DNA from: an uncultured Porphyromonadaceae bacterium
Lineage (GTDB): Bacteria > Bacteroidota > Bacteroidia > Bacteroidales > Muribaculaceae
DNA: 64,000 bases
Reading direction: 5' to 3'
Assembly: GCA_902470475.1 (NCBI GenBank)
Contig: CABRGT010000002.1
Span: 1-64,000, forward strand
A program made the position numbers and the translations under genes. The notes beneath the pieces were generated by a model. That model saw only the letters and a program-made list of their open reading frames with translations, searched no databases and was not told the DNA's origin. Shown here piece after piece: positions 41,396-49,766 of this stretch (position 1 is the first letter of the stretch; every line of letters begins with the position of its first letter).

Positions 41396-41428
41396 GGTCC
41401 CGCAATTGTTCAGGATTCGTGCGGGCCC
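41396..41428 (-). repeat. Inverted repeat in the rprX mRNA leader
   Basis: GGTCCCGCA (41396-41404) and TGCGGGCCC (41420-41428) pair over nine positions with one mismatch, around a 15-base loop. Being downstream of the rprX promoter, it would be transcribed as a leader hairpin and might affect translation or stability. No T-run follows. Confidence 0.45.
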
Positions 41429-41455
41429 TCATCATCGCATTTTAACATTCAAGTG

Positions 41456-41486
41456 CAAATTTAACTAAATATTTTTTCTGCCGCAA
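41456..41486 (-). promoter_or_regulatory. Promoter of rprXY
   Basis: Minus-strand TTG (41486-41484), 20 bases, TAAATTTG (41463-41456); both elements fit the consensus. Transcription should start near 41450, leaving a leader of about 115 bases that includes the hairpin. Confidence 0.78.
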
Positions 41487-41637
41487 TAGGCTTATCCTCT
41501 AAAAATGACTATTTTGAAGAAAATTAGCCAAAATTTAATATTTTTGAGGAATAAATCACAACCCGCAATATGCCTCCGCAGGCAAAAACCGACTGCAATT
41601 TTTAAGTAAAAAACATCATATAGTCAAACAATTTTAC

Positions 41638-41645
41638 TAACTTTG
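41638..41645 (+). promoter_or_regulatory. -7 box of the fumarase gene
   Basis: TAACTTTG, a perfect -7 match 45 bases ahead of the start codon. No convincing -33 TTG precedes it. Confidence 0.6.
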
Positions 41646-41690
41646 CGGTAGCAACACATACCAGCCAAAACACATTAATTATATAAGCTA

Positions 41691-43337
41691 ATGGCAACAA
41701 AACCGTTCAAATACCAGAAGATGTTTCCTCTGGGACCTGACACTACCGAGTACTACCATCTGACATCGGACTATGTGAAAGTCGAGAACTGGGGCGGACA
41801 CGAATTCCTCGTCATCGACCCTGAGGCTCTCACAGTGCTGGCCCGCCAGTGCACGCACGACAACGCATTCATGCTGCGCCGCGAGCACAATGCCATGGTC
41901 GCCAAGATCCTGCATGATCCCGAAGCGAGCGAGAACGACAAGTTCGTGGCTCTCACCATGCTCCGCAACGCCGAAGTAGCCGCCAAGGGACAGCTGCCTT
42001 TCTGCCAGGACACCGGCACAGCCATCGTACACGGCGAGAAAGGTCAATATGTATTCACGGGCTGCGACGACGCCGAGAAGATCTCGAAAGGCGTTTACGA
42101 AACCTACACCACCGACAATCTGCGCTACTCGCAGAACGCGCCCCTGACGATGTACGACGAAGTCAACACGGGCTGCAATCTGCCTGCCCAGATCGACATC
42201 CACGCCGGTGAAGATGATGAATATCACTTCCTGTTCGTGGCCAAGGGCGGTGGTTCGGCCAACAAGACATACCTCTATCAGGAGACTAAAGCCCTGCTCA
42301 ATCCCGAAAAACTCATACCGTTCCTGGTCGAGAAGATGAAATCGCTCGGCACAGCCGCCTGCCCGCCCTACCACATCGCGTTCGTGATCGGCGGCACATC
42401 GGCCGAGAAGAACCTCGAGACAGTGAAAAAAGCTTCTGTCAAGTATTACGACAATCTGCCGACCCAGGGCAACGAGCTCGGCCACGCATTCCGCGACATC
42501 GAGCTTGAGGCCATCCTCAAGAAAGAAGCCGAGAAACTCGGACTCGGAGCCCAGTTCGGCGGCAAATATTTCGCCCACGATGTCCGTGTGATCCGTCTGC
42601 CGCGCCATGGCGCCTCATGTCCGGTAGGCCTCGGCGTAAGCTGCTCGGCCGACCGCAACATCAAGGCCAAGATCAACCGCGATGGTCTGTGGATCGAGAA
42701 ACTCGACACAAATCCCGGCGAGCTCATACCCGAAGAGTACCGCAAGGCCGGCGAAGGTGAGGTTGTCAAGATCGACCTCAACCGCCCGATGAAGGAAATT
42801 CTGGCCGAACTGACCAAATATCCGGTTTCGACCCGCCTGTCGCTCAACGGCACCATCATCGTAGGCCGCGACATAGCGCATGCCAAGATCAAGGAACGCC
42901 TCGACCGCGGCGAAGAAATGCCCCAGTATCTGAAGGATCACCCCATCTACTACGCCGGCCCGGCCAAAACTCCCGCCGGAATGCCTTCGGGATCGTTCGG
43001 TCCTACAACTGCAGGCCGCATGGACTCGTACGTGGACCAGTTCCAGGCTGCCGGCGGCTCAATGGTGATGATCGCCAAGGGTAACCGCTCCAAGCAGGTG
43101 ACCGACGCCTGCCACAAGCACGGAGGCTTCTATTTAGGCTCGATCGGAGGTCCGGCAGCCGTGCTGGCCCAGAACTCGATCAAGAAAGTCGAACTGCTGG
43201 AGTATCCTGAACTCGGCATGGAGGCTATCTGGAAGATCGAAGTCGAAGATTTCCCCGCATTCATCCTCGTCGATGACAAGGGCAACGATTTCTTCACTCA
43301 GATCAACGAGCGCTGCAACGCCTGCGCCCTGAAATAG
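41691..43337 (+). CDS. Class I fumarate hydratase (iron-sulfur)
   Basis: This 548-residue enzyme interconverts fumarate and malate. Cys105 (PFCQDTGT), Cys224 (AACPPYH) and Cys318 (VSCSADRN) match the [4Fe-4S] ligands Cys105/224/318 of E. coli FumA, even in number. [12 protein letters not shown] and [10 protein letters not shown] mark the C-terminal beta domain. Length is typical for the fused FumA/B form. In an anaerobe it probably runs in the reductive direction toward succinate. It is monocistronic, with a strong terminator. Confidence 0.94.
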   Translation: MATKPFKYQKMFPLGPDTTEYYHLTSDYVKVENWGGHEFLVIDPEALTVLARQCTHDNAFMLRREHNAMVAKILHDPEASENDKFVALTMLRNAEVAAKGQLPFCQDTGTAIVHGEKGQYVFTGCDDAEKISKGVYETYTTDNLRYSQNAPLTMYDEVNTGCNLPAQIDIHAGEDDEYHFLFVAKGGGSANKTYLYQETKALLNPEKLIPFLVEKMKSLGTAACPPYHIAFVIGGTSAEKNLETVKKASVKYYDNLPTQGNELGHAFRDIELEAILKKEAEKLGLGAQFGGKYFAHDVRVIRLPRHGASCPVGLGVSCSADRNIKAKINRDGLWIEKLDTNPGELIPEEYRKAGEGEVVKIDLNRPMKEILAELTKYPVSTRLSLNGTIIVGRDIAHAKIKERLDRGEEMPQYLKDHPIYYAGPAKTPAGMPSGSFGPTTAGRMDSYVDQFQAAGGSMVMIAKGNRSKQVTDACHKHGGFYLGSIGGPAAVLAQNSIKKVELLEYPELGMEAIWKIEVEDFPAFILVDDKGNDFFTQINERCNACALK

Positions 43338-43355
43338 GCCCTCCGGACACGACAT

Positions 43356-43392
43356 AAAAATCCCCGCAGATCACATGACCTGCGGGGATTTT
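43356..43392. terminator. Bidirectional intrinsic terminator after fumarase
   Basis: AAAATCCCCGCAG (43357-43369) pairs perfectly with CTGCGGGGATTTT (43380-43392) around a 10-base loop. The plus strand ends in TTTT, and the minus strand also exits into a T-run (AAAAA at 43356-43360), so it serves both the fumarase gene and the facing lipoprotein gene. Confidence 0.88.
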
Positions 43393-43414
43393 CATTCTAT
43401 CAGTCGGAGTGGGA

Positions 43415-44323
43415 TCAGTCGGCAAGTTCAACTTTGTCAAGATACCCCTGATATGTATCGAAGCCGAGATCGGCCTTCACCGTAAACGGTGCTCCGCGGA
43501 AGCTGCATACAAACTCAAGAGTCGACCGTCCCTGGCCGGGGCACACCGTGCACTTAAGCTGCGAGATAGGATAATCGGGCTGAGGCACATCGCCGATGGT
43601 CGGGATAAGCGCATCGCTCTGAAGAACGACATTGGCGTCGCCATCGACAGTGAAGGGAATTCCGGAGAACTTCATGTTGAGCGAAGGCATTCCCTGTGCG
43701 AAATTGGCATTGGCGATGTCGATAGAGGCCAGACGGTTTGTGAAGTCGAGTCCGATAACATAAAGAGAGGCGTCGGATGTGTAGCTGCTGCCCTGAGGCG
43801 AGACAGACACAGTGGTACCGCCGACACAGAACGGCTGACGGGATCCGACAATCTTGTACCGGCCGTCGAGTACAAACTGGAATTTCAGGGCCGGATCGTA
43901 TACGCCGACTGCCGGAACAAGCTCGGTGCGGTCATTCCACAGGAGCTTGAAATCATCGATCAGCACGGGAGCGCCTGTACTGAGGGCGGCAGTCTTAAGG
44001 CCGGATGCCTCGGCCCACGCCGAGTTGCTCAGCTGGCGCCATTTCGACCCGTGCATCGCCACAACCGGATAATTGTATGAGCCGATCGACAGCCCGGACA
44101 ACTCGAACTTCGCATCACCACTGTTCCAGTCGGCCTGCATCATGATGGATATGTCAGGCGACACGGTAGCGGGGTTCTCACCCCGCAGGTCGGTCACTAC
44201 GCCGTAGCAACGCAGGAAGCGGTATTCGTAGATTGTTTCTGTTTCGCCGTCGCTGTTGCAAGATGACAGACCGGCGGCAGCGACGGCCAACGCGGCACAT
44301 GTCAGAGTCTTCAGAATATTCAT
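43415..44323 (-). CDS. Lipoprotein of unknown function
   Basis: This 302-residue protein has a lipoprotein signal ending LSSC (Cys22), then a beta-rich body of two similar-looking halves (about 30-150 and 155-300), each with LSGLSIGSYNY/MKFSGIPFTVDG-type strands. No catalytic motif or known family was recognised. Surface or outer-membrane anchoring is inferred from the lipobox. A -7 box lies 27 bases upstream. It sits next to, and in the same direction as, the TonB receptor gene, but with its own promoter. Confidence 0.6.
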   Translation of the reverse strand: MNILKTLTCAALAVAAAGLSSCNSDGETETIYEYRFLRCYGVVTDLRGENPATVSPDISIMMQADWNSGDAKFELSGLSIGSYNYPVVAMHGSKWRQLSNSAWAEASGLKTAALSTGAPVLIDDFKLLWNDRTELVPAVGVYDPALKFQFVLDGRYKIVGSRQPFCVGGTTVSVSPQGSSYTSDASLYVIGLDFTNRLASIDIANANFAQGMPSLNMKFSGIPFTVDGDANVVLQSDALIPTIGDVPQPDYPISQLKCTVCPGQGRSTLEFVCSFRGAPFTVKADLGFDTYQGYLDKVELAD

Positions 44324-44349
44324 ATGAATCGATTAATAATTACTGAGGT

Positions 44350-44357
44350 CAAAGTTA
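44350..44357 (-). promoter_or_regulatory. -7 box of the lipoprotein gene
   Basis: Minus-strand TAACTTTG is a perfect -7 element about 27 bases upstream of the start codon. No -33 TTG at the expected distance is clear. It lies within the 61-base gap after the TonB receptor gene, so the lipoprotein may be expressed separately. Confidence 0.6.
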
Positions 44358-44384
44358 AGAATAATTTCCAATTAATACAAACTA

Positions 44385-46610
44385 TCATACGCCCGTGTCA
44401 AGAGACAGCCGGAGCGTGACACCCCATGTGGCAGGCACACCACGCTGGGTAAAAGAATTGCCCATCGACATGAAATAGAAAGTGTCGTAGCGGGTATCCG
44501 TGATATTCTCTCCCCAAAATTTCAGTGACCAGCAATTCCGGACGAAAGTGACTGATGCGCCGGCCACCGCATAGAAAGGCTGGCTGAGGGTATTTTCCTC
44601 GTTCCAATAAATGTCGCCGGCAGCGCGGACATTGATTCCCACGGTCGGCCGCCAGCCAAACACCTCGAAAGGCAGCTCGTAACGTCCTGAGATGAAAAGC
44701 GTATGCGCCGGAGCATATGGCACCCGCTTACCGCGGAAATCAGCGCGGCCATTGTTGTATCGGCGGAAAACAGCATCGGTATATCCGTAATTGGCTATGA
44801 ATGTCATAGACGGCAGCGGACGGAATGTCGATGAAAACTCTACACCCGCCGAACGCGTGCGGCCCGCATTAGTCATGATACGGCCTGTGACCAGACCGGG
44901 AGGAAAGACTGTAAGCTGCTGATTCCGGCAGGATATCAGGAACGCCGTCGCCGACATGTTCACGCGTCCGTCGGCCAGATCGAATCGGCCTCCTATCTCA
45001 TAATTGAGACTCTCCTCCGGCTTGTAGGTGACGATATCGGAAACTTTATACGGCATGCTCAGGCCCATCGTCTCCATCACCCGCTGCTGCAACACGTCAC
45101 TGAACATCTGCGTATTAAACCCGCCTGATTTATAGCCTTTCGCGAAACTTGCATATACGTCGCCGTCGCGAAAATGATATGTAACGGAAACCTTGGGCAG
45201 CAGTTCGTTGAAATCCTGGCGGAGGCGTCCGCTGTCGTGTATATTCACATCGGTAGTGCGGAAAACCTCGCGATCGCCGTTATCGAGCATTTTATATACT
45301 GTATATGAAGCGTCGGCATCGCTGCGGTAGCGGCAGCTGACATGCTCATAGTCCCAGCGCAGCCCGGCTTCGAAAGTCCAGTCGCCCAGGTCGTAGGTAC
45401 TCTCATGGTACAGGGCCACGCCTCGTGAATCCGTCGAAAAATCGCTCAATAGCGGGAATTCGTCACCATTCCATTCTATCGGGTACGCGGGGTTCATCTC
45501 ATTACGCTTTTCCTCAATCAGCCGCGCTATGCCGGCCGAAAAGAAAGTCACTGGTGCTTTCATGCGGGTCGCACGGCTGAAACCGAACACACCGCCGAGC
45601 CATGAATAACATCCACGGCGACCTTTGGCGAAAAGATCCTCTGTGAAAGTCCATTCATGGCGGCGCTGCGTGAGCGTGAAATAATCCGCCGGAGTAAAAT
45701 CCTGATCAAGAGTCATGTTGTCATCGAGATACTGCACTGATGTCAGACTCGTCACCACCACGCGACGCCCGGCCCACGCCACAGTCAGACCGTCGCTGAA
45801 CGCATTGCGGCGATAGAAACAGGTATCGTTGTACGCTATCTGGCCGGTACGCGTCAGTGCATACGGATAGCCGCCCTGCCGCGAGAGGGAGAATGCGGCA
45901 GTGTTTGTCACCGAATGATGTTCTGACGGGAAAAAGACGGTCTTCCATCTCAGGGTGCCGGCATTGTCAGTTCCAACCTTAGATCCGTTGAATGCATTGC
46001 GCCAATAACCGTCGCTATGGGTATAATATGAACTCAACGATGTGAAAAGTCTGTCGCCGAGTTTGAAATAACCGCCGGCCGACGCCTTTACAGAATTTGC
46101 CCGGCCATACTGCAGCATGGCGCGCACTCCCTGGAAATCACGCGGCGAGAGAGTATATATATTGATCTGTCCGCCCATCGAGTTGCGGCCGTTGAGAAGC
46201 GACTGCGCGCCGCGCACGACCTCGATCGAATATATATCCGGCAGATCGGTATCATATGCGTCCTTGTTCAGAAACGGCACACCGTCGATATTCAGTCCCA
46301 CGACGGCCTGATCTATACGTGACCCGAGTCCGCGCATGTATATTGACGATGTCATGCGCGAACCGTAGTTGGGGGTATAGAAGTTGGGGACAATCTCTCC
46401 GATATCCTTTACGGCATCAATGTCGAGGCGCCGGGCCAATGCAGCGGATATACGTGTGACCGGCGACGACCCGGCGGTGGGCATCTGCTTGATTCCAAGC
46501 ACCTCGACCTCCTTAAGCTGCCGCGGGGCCTCCATACATACCGTATCATTCGTTTCGGCGACGGCTGCCAGAGACATGGCGCCTGCCATAAGCATAATAT
46601 GTCTTTTCAC
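44385..46610 (-). CDS. TonB-dependent outer-membrane receptor
   Basis: This 741-residue receptor starts with GTG at 46610, giving MKRHIMLMAGAMSLAAVA as signal peptide; an ATG at 46595 is the alternative, but its signal lacks the basic N-terminus. The plug domain covers about 35-160 (SSIYMRGLGSRIDQAVVGLNIDGVPF, EVVRGAQSLLNGRNSMGGQINI), and the 22-strand barrel fills the rest, with the TonB-box-distal GENITDTRYDTF near the C-terminus. It lacks the N-terminal CarboxypepD extension of SusC types. Substrate (iron chelate, vitamin or glycan) is unknown. It is divergent from an ECF sigma operon. Confidence 0.9.
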   Translation of the reverse strand: MKRHIMLMAGAMSLAAVAETNDTVCMEAPRQLKEVEVLGIKQMPTAGSSPVTRISAALARRLDIDAVKDIGEIVPNFYTPNYGSRMTSSIYMRGLGSRIDQAVVGLNIDGVPFLNKDAYDTDLPDIYSIEVVRGAQSLLNGRNSMGGQINIYTLSPRDFQGVRAMLQYGRANSVKASAGGYFKLGDRLFTSLSSYYTHSDGYWRNAFNGSKVGTDNAGTLRWKTVFFPSEHHSVTNTAAFSLSRQGGYPYALTRTGQIAYNDTCFYRRNAFSDGLTVAWAGRRVVVTSLTSVQYLDDNMTLDQDFTPADYFTLTQRRHEWTFTEDLFAKGRRGCYSWLGGVFGFSRATRMKAPVTFFSAGIARLIEEKRNEMNPAYPIEWNGDEFPLLSDFSTDSRGVALYHESTYDLGDWTFEAGLRWDYEHVSCRYRSDADASYTVYKMLDNGDREVFRTTDVNIHDSGRLRQDFNELLPKVSVTYHFRDGDVYASFAKGYKSGGFNTQMFSDVLQQRVMETMGLSMPYKVSDIVTYKPEESLNYEIGGRFDLADGRVNMSATAFLISCRNQQLTVFPPGLVTGRIMTNAGRTRSAGVEFSSTFRPLPSMTFIANYGYTDAVFRRYNNGRADFRGKRVPYAPAHTLFISGRYELPFEVFGWRPTVGINVRAAGDIYWNEENTLSQPFYAVAGASVTFVRNCWSLKFWGENITDTRYDTFYFMSMGNSFTQRGVPATWGVTLRLSLDTGV

Positions 46611-46614
46611 GTCA

Positions 46615-46622
46615 CAAAGTTA
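46615..46622 (-). promoter_or_regulatory. -7 box abutting the TonB receptor start
   Basis: Minus-strand TAACTTTG is a perfect -7 element lying only 4 bases before the GTG start codon, so transcription would begin almost at the start codon. No -33 TTG at 19-21 bases is apparent. Confidence 0.6.
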
Positions 46623-46686
46623 AGGCATTTTTCTCAATAAACCTTAAAAGTATGGCTGATCGTCACATATTTCCAGAAAAAATGCT

Positions 46687-46694
46687 TAAATTTG
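46687..46694 (+). promoter_or_regulatory. -7 box of the ECF sigma operon
   Basis: TAAATTTG at 46687-46694 precedes the sigma gene by 46 bases. No -33 TTG is seen; an ECF-type autoregulatory promoter could lie in the same gap but I cannot define it. Confidence 0.5.
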
Positions 46695-46740
46695 CACAAA
46701 GACGAATTATAACGAGAAAAAAAGCTCTATAAGGACACCT

Positions 46741-47298
46741 ATGGCAAACATTCCGGCAGAAGATCCGGCATTGATCGAACGTCTGCGCGACCCTGCGACA
46801 GTGCGCGAGGCATTCAGTGAAGTGATAGACCGCTTCACCGAACCTCTGTACTGGCAGATCCGCCGCCTGGTCAACGATCATGACGACGCCAACGACCTGC
46901 TGCAGAATACCTTTATGAAAGCCTGGATGTCTGTCGAGAACTTCCGCGGCGATGCGCGGCTGTCGACCTGGCTCTACAAGATCGCGATCAACGAGGCCAT
47001 CACGTTCCTTTCACGCGAGAAGCGTCGCGCCACCGTTTCAATCGATGATCCCGAAAACTCCGTTGCCCCGACTATCGAGGCTGACGCCTACACCGACGGC
47101 GACCGCATCGCGGCCGAACTCCGCCAAGCCGTCGACACACTTCCTGAGAAACAGAGGATCGTGTTCAACATGAAATACTACGACGACATGAAATATGAGG
47201 ACATGTCATCCATCTTAGGGACATCTGTCGGCGCACTCAAGGCCTCATACCATCTCGCCGTGAAAAAAATTGAAAACTTTTTTAATAACCGCGATTAA
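46741..47298 (+). CDS. ECF-type RNA polymerase sigma factor
   Basis: This 185-residue protein has sigma region 2 (about 25-95: DHDDANDLLQNTFMKAW, RLSTWLYKIAINEAITFL) and region 4 (about 120-175: LPEKQRIVFNMKYYDDMKYEDMSSILGTSVGALKASYHLA). It is typical of ECF sigma factors, with a somewhat long linker. It starts an operon with a single-TM protein (43 bases later) and a Spy-like exported protein, and is divergent from a TonB receptor gene. Confidence 0.93.
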   Translation: MANIPAEDPALIERLRDPATVREAFSEVIDRFTEPLYWQIRRLVNDHDDANDLLQNTFMKAWMSVENFRGDARLSTWLYKIAINEAITFLSREKRRATVSIDDPENSVAPTIEADAYTDGDRIAAELRQAVDTLPEKQRIVFNMKYYDDMKYEDMSSILGTSVGALKASYHLAVKKIENFFNNRD

Positions 47299-47341
47299 AC
47301 CATTCATACCGGAACAAGTCAAAAAAGGTAAATAATTAAGT

Positions 47342-47767
47342 ATGGATAAACCGCACGACATACTCGACAAAATCAACCGGCGCGACGGCCTCACTGTACC
47401 GGAAGGCTATTTTGAGGATTTTAAGCGTCGGATGATACTCTCGCTGCCCCAGCGGCCCGAACTCAGCGCCCCGGCGAAGGCGCCCCGGCGAAGCGTATGG
47501 CAGCGCGTTCGGCCATACATATATATGGCCGCAATGTTCGGCGGTATCTGGTGCATGCTTAAACTTTTCACGATGATCACCGCTCCGGCCGATGTGTCCA
47601 TGGAAAATAATCCCATCATAGCGGACGCGCTTTCGGATGACGAATTCGTCAATGACTATATCGTCAGCGACATCAATCAATGGGACTATTACGACCAGCT
47701 CATCGAAGATGGCTTCGATCCGGAGTCGCTCAACGACTCGACCGCCATCTGTGACGTCGTAGATTAA
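47342..47767 (+). CDS. Single-TM protein between ECF sigma and Spy-like genes; candidate anti-sigma
   Basis: This 141-residue protein has a cytosolic N-terminal segment (about 1-55), starting with DILDKINRRDGLTVPEGYFEDFKRRM, then one membrane helix (about 60-82), and an acidic periplasmic tail (about 85-141) with many Asp and Asn. The charged N-terminal helix, single helix and periplasmic tail fit a membrane anti-sigma. No known anti-sigma domain was recognised, so this is by context. Its stop overlaps the next start in TAATG. Confidence 0.7.
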   Translation: MDKPHDILDKINRRDGLTVPEGYFEDFKRRMILSLPQRPELSAPAKAPRRSVWQRVRPYIYMAAMFGGIWCMLKLFTMITAPADVSMENNPIIADALSDDEFVNDYIVSDINQWDYYDQLIEDGFDPESLNDSTAICDVVD

Positions 47768-48255
47768 TGCTCTGCCCTATGTTGAAATACTTCTCACTTA
47801 CGACTCTCTTTATTCTTTCTCTGATCTGCTCCGCCACTGCCGCCGCACAAGGTCAGGGAACGCCGGCCGAACGCCAGCGCTGGATCAGCGAAATCCGCAC
47901 ATACAAGCATGAATTCCTTTCAAAGGAACTCAGCCTGAGTCGCGAACAGGAAAATGCATTTTTCCCCATCTACGACGAGATGGAAGACCAGATCGAGAAA
48001 CTTAACAGCGAAACGCGCGAGATCGAACGCCGTGTGTCAGAAGACAGCAACGCTTCCGATCTCGAACTACAGAATGCCGCACGCACGATATTCGAACTTA
48101 AACGGGCCGAAGGACAGATCGAAATGACCTACTTCGATAAATTCAGCGAGATTCTATCGCCCAGGCAACTCGTGCAACTGAAACCGGCCGAGCGCAAATT
48201 CACTCAGCAACTCCTCAACAGCCACCGTCGCATCCGCCGCGGCAACTCAAGATAA
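47767..48255 (+). CDS. Spy/CpxP-like exported protein
   Basis: This 162-residue protein has a signal peptide (about 1-27, SLTTLFILSLICSATAAAQG), then a helical hairpin body: SREQENAFFPIYDEMEDQI, about 40 residues later LELQNAARTIFELKRAEG, and FSEILSPRQLVQLKPAERKF. This helical layout with an LTxxQ-like SPRQL motif fits the Spy/CpxP periplasmic chaperone class. Homology is distant and inferred. The ATG at 47767 overlaps the upstream stop; the in-frame ATG at 47779 could also serve. It is the last gene of the operon; the terminator lies inside the convergent gene. Confidence 0.75.
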   Translation: MLCPMLKYFSLTTLFILSLICSATAAAQGQGTPAERQRWISEIRTYKHEFLSKELSLSREQENAFFPIYDEMEDQIEKLNSETREIERRVSEDSNASDLELQNAARTIFELKRAEGQIEMTYFDKFSEILSPRQLVQLKPAERKFTQQLLNSHRRIRRGNSR

Positions 48256-48257
48256 AT

Positions 48258-49766
48258 TTACTTTCTCTCAGTCATATCCGGCCGTACGCCCCAATCGTGC
48301 GGCCGTTTTTTTCGGTACACGGCCATCCGTGTACGATATGGATTGAACTGTTCGTCGTTTACCGTCACAAGCTCGTACTCGGCCATATATGGTTTAAGCA
48401 TGGACAGCGACCCGTCGGAATCCTCGTACTCAGCAATCACCCAAAGCGGATCCGTCGTAATGAAATCGTCAATTATATCGTTATAAAGACTTTCGTCGAG
48501 CTGCCCATACATATTCTGCTGGAAGAAATATTTCCCTGCCGGCAATGTCCCGAGGCTAAGCGGAATGTCCGCAAGATCTATTGTACCACAGACATATATC
48601 GAATTGCGCTCTTCCGGAGGAATAATGGCAAAGTTTCCGACAACCGGATCGACATTATGATCTGTATAAAACGCACTACGTACGCGATACACCATATTTT
48701 CGCGCGTAATATACAGAAAGCAAGCACTTAGGATCACGAAAACAAGATATATGCACCACCTCTTCCAGTCGAAATACAACCACATGAAAGCCATGAATGG
48801 CGCGAACATTACAAGATAATGTGTATAACTCGTGCTACCAAGATTTATCAGAATGTTGACAAGGCAGCCAGCCAACACTATGTATAAGACAATTCGCGAA
48901 TTCCTGTCACCTGCGAAAACACAGGATGCAGTCAATGAAATCAAAGATATCAGATATATGATGATGAAAAGAGGATTGGGCATAAATCCGCCCGCACCCC
49001 AACCCGTCTTATACAGCCAGCCGACGTAGTAGACCGAATAGAACATGGCCGACAGCGCTCCATGGCATGCGAAATAGACAATGAACGGAAGAATGGCCAC
49101 AATCAAACCGGCCGCAAAAAGCGATATCGAATATACCAGCTTCCTGTAATATCTGTAGCGGATAAGCCATATGGCCATTACTATGCATATGCCTGTAATG
49201 ACAGCATTGTTATTGATTCTTATCAGAGCCACACAGCCGAAACATAGTCCGGTAACGAATGAACACACATTCAGCGCCGATGATTTTCCCGTCAGAAACC
49301 TCGATAAAAGCCACAGCGGCAGCAGTTCGAAAGGAAGTGAGAACTCTTCGACGGTTCCACCCATTTCACATAGAATAACGACTGCCAGAATCATTACAAC
49401 TGATGCCAGGCGGCTGTTGGATCTTGAGCATCCGAGAGTTGTACCGACTTTATAGAATATCGAGGCGGAAAGAGTCAAAGTCAGACATTCGACAATGAAT
49501 ATCCACCATTTTGAAGGACCGATCACGGCGACCAAGGCATAGATCAGATATAGCAGCGGCCCTTTCTGATCAAACAGATCCACATATGGCAGACCTCCCT
49601 GAGCCCAGCACTGCCCGATAGTGCGGAATATACCCACGTCATACATAGCCTGAGGCAATGCCGGCGACGTACCGGGAGCCAGAAACCACAGCACCACAAA
49701 CGAGACCGTCACAAAAAGTGATACCGTCAAAGCGCCGTTGATTATGTTCGTTCTTTCAATCATCAT
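48258..49766 (-). CDS. Polytopic GT-C-like glycosyltransferase
   Basis: This 502-residue protein has about ten membrane helices. The first periplasmic loop carries DVGIFRTIGQCWAQGG followed by DLFDQKGPLLYL (about 65-76), the acidic-loop pattern of GT-C/PMT-type sugar transferases. A C-terminal soluble domain (about 385-502) follows. It probably adds a polyprenyl-linked sugar or phosphate group to a surface glycan. It overlaps the LTA-synthase-like gene by 4 bases, so the pair likely acts in one pathway. Its C-terminal codons contain the terminator of the opposite operon. The substrate is unknown. Confidence 0.75.
   Translation of the reverse strand: MMIERTNIINGALTVSLFVTVSFVVLWFLAPGTSPALPQAMYDVGIFRTIGQCWAQGGLPYVDLFDQKGPLLYLIYALVAVIGPSKWWIFIVECLTLTLSASIFYKVGTTLGCSRSNSRLASVVMILAVVILCEMGGTVEEFSLPFELLPLWLLSRFLTGKSSALNVCSFVTGLCFGCVALIRINNNAVITGICIVMAIWLIRYRYYRKLVYSISLFAAGLIVAILPFIVYFACHGALSAMFYSVYYVGWLYKTGWGAGGFMPNPLFIIIYLISLISLTASCVFAGDRNSRIVLYIVLAGCLVNILINLGSTSYTHYLVMFAPFMAFMWLYFDWKRWCIYLVFVILSACFLYITRENMVYRVRSAFYTDHNVDPVVGNFAIIPPEERNSIYVCGTIDLADIPLSLGTLPAGKYFFQQNMYGQLDESLYNDIIDDFITTDPLWVIAEYEDSDGSLSMLKPYMAEYELVTVNDEQFNPYRTRMAVYRKKRPHDWGVRPDMTERK
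48279..48312 (+). terminator. Intrinsic terminator of the ECF/Spy operon, inside the convergent CDS
   Basis: CGGCCGTACG (48279-48288) pairs with CGTGCGGCCG (48296-48305), with one T-G pair, around a 7-base loop and runs straight into seven T residues (48306-48312). It lies 24 bases past the Spy-like stop and within the last codons of the opposing GT-C gene, where the T-run encodes Lys-Lys. Confidence 0.88.

Larger units (their letters stand above)
41334..41690. other. Divergent intergenic region between rprX and fumarase
   Basis: These 357 bases carry no gene. They hold the rprX promoter on the minus strand (41456-41486), the fumarase -7 box on the plus strand (41638-41645), and an imperfect inverted repeat in the rprX leader (41396-41404 with 41420-41428). 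Two weaker pairings are also present: CCTCTAAAAAT/ATTTTTGAGG around 41496 and 41540, and GCCT/AGGC near 41575. I see no small ORF, RNA gene or recognisable riboswitch. Confidence 0.7.

Noticed and set aside
39936..41468. 510-codon plus-strand frame opposite rprX
   Set aside because: rprX has a full histidine kinase domain on the minus strand with its own promoter; the antisense frame matches nothing and lacks any start signal.
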